Shown one piece after another: positions 1 to 5,494 of a DNA stretch of 18,939 nt. Under the pieces are notes generated by a model. It searched no databases. It had not been told where the DNA came from and was given only the letters and a program-made list of their open reading frames with translations. How positions within the stretch are numbered: position 1 is the stretch's first letter; the number at the start of each line of letters is the position of its first letter. Both the position numbers and the translations under genes were made by a program. Origin of the DNA: Gemmatimonadota bacterium. GTDB lineage: Bacteria > Gemmatimonadota > Gemmatimonadetes > Longimicrobiales > Gaopeijiaceae. The stretch lies in contig PWZC01000405.1 in assembly GCA_003567615.1 (NCBI GenBank), positions 1-18,939 on the forward strand, in the 5' to 3' direction.

Positions 1-16
1 AGAAGGAGGCTCCATC

Positions 17-796
17 ATTCCCCACTTCACTCCCCACGTCCGAAGCCTGGGTCTGGCCGGGACAGTATTGGTGGTGCTGGGCACCGCCCCGGGTTGCGAT
101 CCCGGATCGGAAGCCCGTCAGGACTCCGGCCCTGGGCCCGACGCAGAGAGCCTCGCTCCTGATGTGTCACCTGGCGAGATCCGCTCCGGGGACGGCGAGG
201 TCATCCTCTCGCTGGAGGGACTCCCGGGATCCATTCAGGTGGATGCGGAATCGGAGTTCCAGGCAGCCGATCGGTTCCTGGCGGCCGAGCCTTCCCCCAC
301 AGGCGACTGGCTGGCGCTGGTGACCACCGGAGTCGCCCATAGCGCGGGATGGCTCTTTGAGGTTGGGGCCAACCGGATCCACCCCGCCGCGTTCCAGTAC
401 GGGGGGGCGATCGAGATCGGTCCATGGTCCCAGGACGGGCGCTGGGTGGTCCTCTTCCACGAGGGTCCCGCTGGGGACAGGATCATCTGGGTGGCCGACA
501 GGGACGGAGCGGGACCCACCGTGCACGACACATCGGCGCCGGTGCGGACCCCGGACCATGACGACATGGACCCTACGGATCGGATCTACGAGGTGGAGGG
601 GTGGGAAGACGGCATCCTCCACTTCCGGCTCCTCGGCAACGGCTGGACCTTCGACCCGATGACAGGAGAGGTGGAACCGTTCCAACCAGTGGGGCCAGCC
701 CAGCCAGTGGGGCAGGCCCAGCCTCACCCCGCCCCTTCCGCGAACTCCAACAGAGCCCGGGAAATCACCTCCTGGTCCGCCGCCGCCGGGAAGTGA
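17..796 (+). CDS. Putative lipoprotein, beta-propeller-like (start uncertain)
   Basis: I do not recognise a named family. The reading frame is open to the left edge of the window. A strong Shine-Dalgarno sequence, AGAAGGAGG at 1-9, is followed 7 nt later by an ATT codon at 17. Starting there gives a complete secretion signal: short n-region, hydrophobic SLGLAGTVLVVLG, then a Cys at about residue 28 (context TAPGC, a weak lipobox). The TTG at 68 and GTGs at 71/74 lie inside the hydrophobic core, so they would destroy the signal. The mature part holds WD40/TolB-like phrases (EPSPTGDWLALVT, GPWSQDGRWVVLF, IIWVADRDG), suggesting two or three blades of a periplasmic beta-propeller or a relative. 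The C-terminus is Pro/Gln/Ala-rich and runs 73 bp into the convergent hydrolase gene. The gene could also start upstream of the window with a normal codon. Confidence 0.5.
   Translation: MPHFTPHVRSLGLAGTVLVVLGTAPGCDPGSEARQDSGPGPDAESLAPDVSPGEIRSGDGEVILSLEGLPGSIQVDAESEFQAADRFLAAEPSPTGDWLALVTTGVAHSAGWLFEVGANRIHPAAFQYGGAIEIGPWSQDGRWVVLFHEGPAGDRIIWVADRDGAGPTVHDTSAPVRTPDHDDMDPTDRIYEVEGWEDGILHFRLLGNGWTFDPMTGEVEPFQPVGPAQPVGQAQPHPAPSANSNRAREITSWSAAAGK
686..721. repeat. Two-copy 18-bp tandem repeat
   Basis: CCAGTGGGGCCAGCCCAG at 686-703 is followed by a copy at 704-721 with two changes. It encodes QPVGPA-QPVGQA in the tail of the upstream lipoprotein gene and stops 2 bp before the stop codon of the convergent hydrolase. 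It is a likely slippage product that lengthened a disordered tail. Confidence 0.7.
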
Positions 797-1593
797 CGGG
801 TCCCCTCCAGGACCAGGACCCGGGCATCGGGCAGGACGCCCGGCACCTTCTTCCGGATGGCCTCTGCCGGGAAGAGCGGGTCGTGCTCTCCTGCAATGAT
901 GAGGGCAGGGATACGGGCCCGGGCCAGCGCGGCAGGATCGGGGGGAGCCGCCATCCTCCGGACCAGCCGAAGGTGGCGGAAGATGGCAGAATGAACCCGG
1001 AGGAGCAGTTCGTCCGGCGGATCCGTATGGAGGGCGCGAACGGCGGCCAGGAGGCGGTCCGGGGCAGGACGCAGACGGTACCGGAGCATGGGAAGGGCCA
1101 GCTCCCGCATGAGCGTCCATGGCCGGGGCCGGGCGATGCCCGCGGGCATGAGGAGGGCCATTCCGCTGATCCGATCTCTGGCCGCCACCGCCGCTTCCAG
1201 AACCACCCCGGCTCCGTACGACGCACCCACATGGGGTGCCCTGTCGATCTCCAACGCGTCCAGAACCTGGAGGGGCCAGCGCTGAAGCGCCCCCGGATGG
1301 GTGTGGAGGTGACGCGGGGCGCTGTACCCGGGGGATCCCGGCAGGTCGGGGGCGTAGACCCGGAAGCGCTGGAAGAGGGCGCTGAACCAGAGGAGCGTCA
1401 CCGGGTTCGGGAAGTTCCCACCCTGGAGCACCACCACCGGAGGGGCGTCGGGCGGTCCGCCCACCAGGACGTGGGTGGAACCGAAGTCGGTGGAGATGCG
1501 GCACCGCTCCACATGGGCAGGGATGCGCGCCAGCGTCTCTTCGTACAACTCCAGGAGGACGCGACGACCCTCTGCGTTTCGGTACACGATCAT
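724..1593 (-). CDS. Alpha/beta hydrolase
   Basis: A 289-residue alpha/beta-hydrolase of the carboxylesterase/proline-iminopeptidase-like superfamily, with no signal peptide, so probably cytoplasmic. The catalytic triad is readable: nucleophile elbow GASYG with Ser125, acid Asp238 in GEHDPLF, and His267 in EGTRHFP. The oxyanion-hole strand is VVVLQGGNFP (53-62), where the usual HG is replaced by QGG. The cap domain lies between about residues 150 and 215 and is rich in Arg and Leu. The length is normal for the family. The ATG at 1593 has AGGA about 7 nt upstream. The gene lies 108 bp downstream of the stress-protein gene on the same strand, with a hairpin between, so it may be transcribed separately. 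Substrate cannot be predicted. Its 3' end overlaps the convergent gene at 724-796. Confidence 0.85.
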   Translation of the reverse strand: MIVYRNAEGRRVLLELYEETLARIPAHVERCRISTDFGSTHVLVGGPPDAPPVVVLQGGNFPNPVTLLWFSALFQRFRVYAPDLPGSPGYSAPRHLHTHPGALQRWPLQVLDALEIDRAPHVGASYGAGVVLEAAVAARDRISGMALLMPAGIARPRPWTLMRELALPMLRYRLRPAPDRLLAAVRALHTDPPDELLLRVHSAIFRHLRLVRRMAAPPDPAALARARIPALIIAGEHDPLFPAEAIRKKVPGVLPDARVLVLEGTRHFPAAADQEVISRALLEFAEGAG

Positions 1594-1625
1594 GGCGAGG
1601 TCCTGGCAGTCACCACCCGTGGTGG

Positions 1626-1642
1626 CCGTGGGTCACCCACGG
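1626..1642. terminator. Short GC-rich hairpin between usp and hydrolase
   Basis: CCGTGGG, loop TCA, CCCACGG form a perfect 7-bp stem. It is flanked by two copies of GGTGGCCGT (1621-1629 and 1641-1649). It sits in the 108-bp gap downstream of the stress-protein gene on the minus strand. There is no T-tract, so it is only a possible attenuator or terminator, or an mRNA-end stabiliser. Confidence 0.35.
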
Positions 1643-1701
1643 TGGCCGTCATCAACGGACAGGGCAAGGGGAACCCGAGGTCTCAACGCTCAGCCCCGGG
1701 A

Positions 1702-2676
1702 CTACCGGAGCACCATAACCGACACGGTGCAGGTGCGGAGCATGGCAGTGGTGGTGCTCCCGAGGATCATCCGACGGAGGCGGGAGTGTCCGAACGCCCC
1801 CATCACCAACAGGTCGATGCCGTTCTCCAACTGATACCGCGGCAGTGCGTCCTCGGGGTTCCCCGACACGATGGCCGTGGGTGCCTCGAAACCTGCGTCC
1901 CGGAGAGCCTCCGCCGCCGCCTCGAGACTTCTGCGGATGTCGGCGCGCTCTCCTCCCACGTGGACCAGATGGCAGGGGATCCCACGGAAGAGTGAGCCGG
2001 AGGCGATCATTCGCACTCCCTTCTGCGCCGTGGGACTCCCGTCCCATGCGAACATGATCCGGAGCGGGGGGGCAAAGGACTGCTGGGCCACCAGGATCGG
2101 CTGCTGAACCGCGCGAATCACCTCCTCCAGGTGGCGGCCCAGATGCCCGTGCCGCCGTGCGGAGGCCGTGCCTCGCTTCCCCACCACCAGCATACGGACC
2201 CCGGACTCCAGGGCCAGGATGGCATCCACCAACTCTCCATGGCGCTGGCGCACCTGAATGGCCCCCGTGGCCGCCTCGAGCGCCGGGGTAGCGGCCCGCA
2301 CCCGCTCAACGGCGGCGGCCAGGAGCTGTCGCCCCCGCTCCATGGCGAGGCGGGCCCGGGCCTCGTCCAGGTCGGCCAGCTCTTCCAGGAGGTCTTCCCG
2401 GGCACCCAGCCCAATGGCCCCGCTCAGATTCTTCGATCCGGGAACGTTCCCGGAGGGGGCATCGAGGACGTGCAGAAAGGTCAGGGGAGCGGTCATGCGC
2501 TCAGCAGACCAGGCGGCAAAGTCACAGACCGCACCGGCGTAGGGGGAGTCGTCGATGCAGGCCAGAACGGACCCGGCTCCGGTACCCTGGGGGGACGGCG
2601 GCGGAATGACCGAATCCTGCTCGGAAGACGGGGTGGCCGAGGCCGTCGGGGATGCCGTGGGAGAAGCGTCGGTCAT
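1702..2676 (-). CDS. Tandem universal stress protein (two UspA domains)
   Basis: A 324-residue cytoplasmic protein with two UspA folds, at about residues 35-197 and 204-324. Domain 2 has the complete nucleotide-binding signature G-x2-G-x9-G-S (G293, G296, G306-S307, context VMGAFGHSRLRRMILGS). Domain 1 has a degenerate version, GKRG then ten residues then GR (166-181), so only the C-terminal domain is clearly an ATP-binding type. The first 30 residues are low complexity (Ala/Ser/Pro/Thr, with ASPTASPTAS) and probably disordered. The start is fixed by an ATGA overlap with the end of the decayed sulP frame. No good Shine-Dalgarno is seen, so translation probably depended on coupling. UspA genes often sit beside, or are fused to, SulP transporters. 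Decay of the partner therefore raises the question of how this gene is now translated. Confidence 0.88.
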   Translation of the reverse strand: MTDASPTASPTASATPSSEQDSVIPPPSPQGTGAGSVLACIDDSPYAGAVCDFAAWSAERMTAPLTFLHVLDAPSGNVPGSKNLSGAIGLGAREDLLEELADLDEARARLAMERGRQLLAAAVERVRAATPALEAATGAIQVRQRHGELVDAILALESGVRMLVVGKRGTASARRHGHLGRHLEEVIRAVQQPILVAQQSFAPPLRIMFAWDGSPTAQKGVRMIASGSLFRGIPCHLVHVGGERADIRRSLEAAAEALRDAGFEAPTAIVSGNPEDALPRYQLENGIDLLVMGAFGHSRLRRMILGSTTTAMLRTCTVSVMVLR

Positions 2677-3454
2677 GGGCGATGGAGTTCTGCGTTCAAA
2701 GGAGCGGAGTGGCGCTTCAGTGCGCCATGAGGCGGTCGGCGGAACCGGATCACGGCCTTGTCCAGGGCCGCAACCGCCGTGAGGTCCCAGAAATGGGCCC
2801 GGCTCACATCGGTGGTCACCAGGAACTGCCCCACCTTCCTCGCGAAGAAGAGGGCGCTCAGAAGTACCCCCACCATAACGCCCAGGGCAAGGTTGTGGGT
2901 GAACACCACCACGACCCCGGCCACCAGGGACGAGAGCCTCCCCCGACCACCCGCACGTCCAGCCCCAGGAGTATGGCGGCCGCGGTGAGCACCACGATGC
3001 ACACCAGCGGTGATGGGATGCTCTTGGTGAGCCGGGGCAGCCCGTAGATGATGATGAGTCCCACGGCCAGGATCGCGAACACCATAAGGCGTGCGTTCTC
3101 ACGGGTGATCTCGGGGGGCTGCGCCAGGAAGATGACGATGGCCAGGGCATTCACGAATCCGGTCACCACTGATCGCGACACGAAGCGCATGAGCCCGCCG
3201 AGCCGAAACACCCCCGCCAGCACCTGCAGCACACCGGTGAGGAGGGTGGCCGCCAGGAGATATTCGAGACCGTGAGAAGGGAAGGCCGCGTAGAGCCCCA
3301 CCTGTGGGTCCACCCCCGCGATGACCGAGAAGGCGATGGCCTCGGGAATCAGCGCCAGCGCCACCACGATACCGGCCAGGACATGGGCCCGGACGTTGAA
3401 GAACCAGGTGTCGCGGAGAGCTTTCTGAAACGATCGGGCCGAGAAGGCGGGCAT
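2673..3454 (-). pseudogene. Decayed SulP-family sulfate/bicarbonate transporter
   Basis: SulP proteins are inner-membrane anion transporters with a C-terminal STAS domain, usually near 500 residues or more. Here about 260 codons remain. Recognisable SulP blocks appear in the correct order: the N-terminal VLAGIVVALALIPEAIAF, GVDPQVGLYAAF, HGLEYLLAATLLTGVLQ, VSRSVVTGFVNALAI, PRLTKSIPSPLVCIVVLT and LDVRVVG. After a frame change come GGRGRLSSLVAG, VVVFTHNLALGVMVGVLLS, and the STAS core DVSRAHFWDLTAVAALDK. Stretches that normally separate these blocks are absent near 3281, 2945 (frame-shifting), 2913, 2818 and 2736. The ATG at 3454 matches the usual SulP start; a longer in-frame extension to 3604 looks non-coding. 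The last codon overlaps the stress-protein start as ATGA. A functional transporter is very unlikely. An assembly artefact is the main alternative. Confidence 0.82.
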
Positions 3455-3609
3455 GGAAGACAGACGGGTGCCGTAGGGGCGAAGGGCATCGGCCTCACAC
3501 GGACCTGTACCCAAAAGAAGCGGCGGCTCACCGGGGCCTGGGGCCCACTGGTCCCACTGCTGGGAACGTGGACACGACCCCGTACCCACAGAACCACCCG
3601 TCACCAGAA
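3455..3609. other. Intergenic, GC-rich, no gene seen
   Basis: This stretch lies upstream of sulP on the minus strand. It is open in several frames but has no start with a plausible Shine-Dalgarno and no recognisable protein. It is most likely the sulP leader and degenerate flank. Confidence 0.5.
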
Positions 3610-3803
3610 GTCACACAACACATTACGATGTAAAATAAGTGTGGAACATACTCGCACTTACAACTGTACAAAATGTGTAGTGATTATATGAGTACATATG
3701 AGTCACATACTTCTTACGGGGTCGTGGACGGTGCATAAGGATATCCACACATGAACAAATCACGGTCGACGACATCAAGTTCCGATCAGAAAAGGAGACA
3801 TCC
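3610..3803. promoter_or_regulatory. AT-rich divergent regulatory island
   Basis: About 190 bp of clearly AT-rich DNA sit in an otherwise GC-rich window, between divergent sulP (-) and the DUF1328 gene (+). Visible elements are TAAAAT at 3631-3636 (a possible -10 for the plus strand) and a perfect TATAAT on the minus strand at 3683-3688 (no good -35). There is also an inverted repeat TAAGTG/CACTTA (3636-3641 and 3655-3660) and a near-tandem direct repeat ATGAGTACAT/ATGAGTCACAT (3688-3708). AAAGGAG at about 3791-3797 is a strong ribosome-binding site for the gene starting at 3804. The composition suggests either a strong or regulated promoter region or recently acquired DNA. Exact promoter positions are inference. 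Confidence 0.45.
3688..3708. repeat. Near-tandem direct repeat in the AT-rich promoter region
   Basis: ATGAGTACAT (3688-3697) is immediately followed by ATGAGTCACAT (3698-3708). The spacing is one helical turn, as for a regulator binding as a tandem dimer on one DNA face. It adjoins the minus-strand TATAAT. Function is inferred only from position. Confidence 0.4.
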
Positions 3804-3977
3804 ATGTTAGGTTGGGCGCTCATTTTTTTCATTCTCGCCATCGTAGCGGGGATTTTGGGCTTCTCCGGGATCGCCGGAGCTTCGGCCGGCATCGCCCAGA
3901 TCCTTTTTGTGATCTTCCTCGTCCTTCTGGTGATTTCGTTCCTTGCCCGAGCGCTGCGCGGTAACTCGCCAGCGTGA
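3804..3977 (+). CDS. DUF1328 (YtjA/UPF0391-type) small membrane protein
   Basis: A 57-residue hydrophobic peptide beginning MLGWALIFFILAIVAGILGF and ending with a short basic tail, LARALRGNSPA. The order LGWAL-FFILAIVAGILGFSGIAGASAGIA-ILFVIFLVL is the signature of the DUF1328/YtjA family, which is usually 50-60 residues. It has two transmembrane segments, at about 4-20 and 30-50, joined by a small-residue turn GIAGASAG. Family members are widespread, often stress-induced, and of unknown function; the site is the inner membrane. The ATG at 3804 has AAAGGAG 6 nt upstream. Codon use is more AT-rich than neighbouring genes (TTA, ATT, TTT, GTA), matching the AT-rich island upstream. The stop codon lies inside the first unit of a tandem repeat. 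It is shorter than most automatic gene-length cut-offs and could be missed. Confidence 0.85.
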   Translation: MLGWALIFFILAIVAGILGFSGIAGASAGIAQILFVIFLVLLVISFLARALRGNSPA

Positions 3978-4048
3978 CGTAGGCGGGTCCAGCGTGACGT
4001 AGGCGGGTCCAGTGCGACGTAGGCGGGTCCAGCGTGACGTAGGCGGGC
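3971..4048. repeat. Four-copy 20-bp tandem repeat
   Basis: The unit AGCGTGACGTAGGCGGGTCC occurs at 3971-3990, 3991-4010 and 4011-4030 (with GT/GC changes near its start). A fourth copy, truncated at its last two bases, lies at 4031-4048. The TGA within the first unit (3975-3977) is the stop codon of the DUF1328 gene. A 20-bp period is close to two helical turns. There are no spacers, so this is not CRISPR. It could be an iteron-like protein-binding array, a slippage product, or mRNA-tail structure. Confidence 0.85.
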
Positions 4049-4083
4049 AATGGCGTCGGCGAGCCATACCGGACCATTCAAGA

Positions 4084-4114
4084 AGGGGGGCGCCTCAAGA
4101 AGCGGCGCCCCCCT
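4084..4114 (+). terminator. Strong GC-rich hairpin terminator
   Basis: GGGGGGCGCC (4085-4094), a 9-nt loop, then GGCGCCCCCC (4104-4113) form a perfect 10-bp stem, extended by an A-T pair at 4084/4114. The tail TCTCGCTTTACC is only weakly T-rich. It closes the DUF1328 transcription unit after the repeat array. Confidence 0.7.
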
Positions 4115-4291
4115 CTCGCTTTACCCTCCATGTTGGACAGGGCGCGGCCGGGCCCGTTGAAACCCCGGTCCCCCCCCCGTCGTAGGGCTGGATGAGCACC
4201 CGCGGCGACCGCAGCTCAGCCTGCGGAGGACGGAGCCTCCGAGGACGAGGATCCCTCGTGGCGGGTTCACCAGCCCCACGGAGGAGGAATC
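4115..4291 (+). promoter_or_regulatory. Leader of the paired repeat-protein genes, with two hairpins
   Basis: No gene is seen here. Two perfect small stem-loops lie in the leader: CGGAGG/CCTCCG (4224-4229 and 4236-4241) and ACGAGG/CCTCGT with a 3-nt loop (4245-4250 and 4254-4259). GGAGGAGG at 4280-4287 is a strong ribosome-binding site for the gene at 4292. The first hairpin hides a sequence resembling the ribosome-binding site, but no switching partner is evident. No convincing promoter was found. Confidence 0.4.
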
Positions 4292-4876
4292 ATGAGAGCC
4301 AGGAACATGAAAGGCAGGAACATGGCAGCGACGGGTCTTCTGGCCGCGAGCATGGCCGTTTTCGCACTCCCCGCGCTTCCGGCGGAGGCCCAGGAGGCCC
4401 ATTGGCTCCACGTTCGGGTGGAGGAGCCGGGAGAAACCCGGGTGAGCATGAACCTCCCCCTGGCACTGGTGGAGATCGGCCTGGACATGGCTGATCGACA
4501 CGTGATGCAGGGCAAGGGGACCCACTGGGGTCCGGAGGGGAAGGTGTCGGTGGCGGACCTGCGGCGGATGTGGACCGAACTGGAGACGGTGGGAGACGCG
4601 GACTTCGTGGAGATCCAGGACGGAGACACCCACGTACACGTTTCGCGGCGAGGGGATCAGGTCCTCATGCGCATCGACGAAGGCCTCAAGACCCGGATCC
4701 GCATGGAGATGCCCACGGCCGTGGTGCAGACCATGCTGGGTACCGAGGGCGAAGGGCTGAACCTCCGGGACGCCGTACGCGAGTTGGCTCGCTCCGGCAG
4801 CCGGGACATCCTGGAGGTGCAGGACGGCGAGACCACGGTCCGGATCTGGATCGGCGCGAGCGGAGAAGCCCGATGA
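4292..4876 (+). CDS. Secreted protein with two copies of a SHOCT-like/DUF-type repeat
   Basis: A 194-residue exported protein. Residues 1-34 form a Sec signal (basic MRARNMKGRN, hydrophobic core, cleavage probably AEA-QE). The mature part is an internal duplication. Copy 1 runs VSMNLPLALV (51-60), helices, then DFVEIQDGDTHVHV (104-117). Copy 2 runs IRMEMPTAVV (136-145), helices with ELAR, then DILEVQDGETTVRI (172-185). Each unit looks like strand, amphipathic helix, helix, then beta-hairpin. It resembles small proteins described as SHOCT-like, in which a strand plus PLxLV-xxGL helix precedes a [IV]xDG hairpin; that link is from memory and tentative. GGAGGAGG 4 nt upstream fixes the ATG. The stop overlaps the next gene as ATGA, so the two are translationally coupled. 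No enzymatic motif is visible; a periplasmic binding or scaffold role is a guess. Confidence 0.75.
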   Translation: MRARNMKGRNMAATGLLAASMAVFALPALPAEAQEAHWLHVRVEEPGETRVSMNLPLALVEIGLDMADRHVMQGKGTHWGPEGKVSVADLRRMWTELETVGDADFVEIQDGDTHVHVSRRGDQVLMRIDEGLKTRIRMEMPTAVVQTMLGTEGEGLNLRDAVRELARSGSRDILEVQDGETTVRIWIGASGEAR

Positions 4877-5439
4877 AGAGCTTCGCCATCGTGGCGGCAG
4901 CTCTGACGCTGCCCCTGGTACTCCTGGCTGCGGACCCGGCCCAACCCTCCGCCCTGACTGCGCACCCGGCCCAACCCTCCACCTCGGTGCTGGTGGTGGA
5001 GGTGACACCGGAGCACGGTCCGCGGCTGGTGATCCCGGTTCCCTACATCGTGGTGCGGGCCGGGGTGGCCCTGGCCCCTCGCCACATTCGTCAAATCCCG
5101 GTCCCTGGCCTCGCACCCCACATGGACGATCTTCACCGGGCCCTGGCCACCCTCCAGGACACACCGGACGGCGTCTTCGTGGAGATTGAGGGGCCCGACG
5201 AGCACGTGGTGGTGGAAAAGCGGGACGGGGCGCTACGGGTGGTGGTGCTGGACGGCGACCACACGCGGGTCCAGGCGGTACTCCCCTTCTCCCTCCTGGC
5301 TTCGGCCCGCAATGCCTTCGACGGCGAGACCACAAGCCTCCACACCGGCGCGCTGGTTCGAGCCCTCCGGGACGCCCCCCGAGGGCCCCTCGTCCACCTG
5401 CTGGACGGGGGCACGGAGGTCGAAATACGGGCCTGGTAG
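4873..5439 (+). CDS. Secreted paralogue with two degenerate copies of the same repeat
   Basis: A 188-residue exported protein, coupled by ATGA overlap to the preceding gene and with GGAGA about 6 nt upstream. A signal peptide (MKSFAIVAAALTLPLVLLAA) is followed by a low-complexity stretch in which HPAQPS/DPAQPS is repeated. The body repeats the plan of its neighbour. Copy 1 is LVIPVPYIVV (52-61) to VFVEIEGPDEHVVV (101-114). Copy 2 is VQAVLPFSLL (133-142) to PLVHLLDGGTEVEI (172-185). It therefore looks like a diverged duplicate, and the pair carries four units. A longer upstream reading in this frame overlaps the first gene out of frame and is not real. Function unknown. It ends 55 bp before the convergent M48 gene, with no clear terminator between. 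Confidence 0.72.
   Translation: MKSFAIVAAALTLPLVLLAADPAQPSALTAHPAQPSTSVLVVEVTPEHGPRLVIPVPYIVVRAGVALAPRHIRQIPVPGLAPHMDDLHRALATLQDTPDGVFVEIEGPDEHVVVEKRDGALRVVVLDGDHTRVQAVLPFSLLASARNAFDGETTSLHTGALVRALRDAPRGPLVHLLDGGTEVEIRAW
4934..4980. repeat. 17-bp direct repeats after the signal peptide
   Basis: ACCCGGCCCAACCCTCC occurs at 4934-4950 and again exactly at 4964-4980, a 30-bp period. It adds ten residues to the linker just after the predicted signal-peptide cleavage point. It looks like a recent in-frame duplication. Confidence 0.75.
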
Positions 5440-5494
5440 TTCCCGGGCCGGGGCGTCGGTCGGGTCCGTTGTCCCACCCTCCCACCCTCCATCC

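Noticed and set aside
601..1995. 464-codon plus-strand frame across the hydrolase gene
   Set aside because: Antisense shadow of the hydrolase and the stress-protein end, with no ribosome-binding site or domain.
2673..3454. A functional split transporter made of two proteins
   Set aside because: Beyond the frame change, several membrane segments and half of the STAS domain are missing, so two halves would not rebuild a SulP.
3455..3604. N-terminal extension of SulP to 3604
   Set aside because: The added residues are Gly/Pro-rich, unlike SulP N-termini, and family similarity begins just after the Met at 3454.
3971..4048. CRISPR array
   Set aside because: Units are directly abutting with no spacers, and no cas gene is present.
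3623..4081. 152-codon minus-strand frame over the DUF1328 gene and repeats
   Set aside because: It is opposite a family-recognisable gene with a good ribosome-binding site, and its N-terminal part is just translated tandem repeat.
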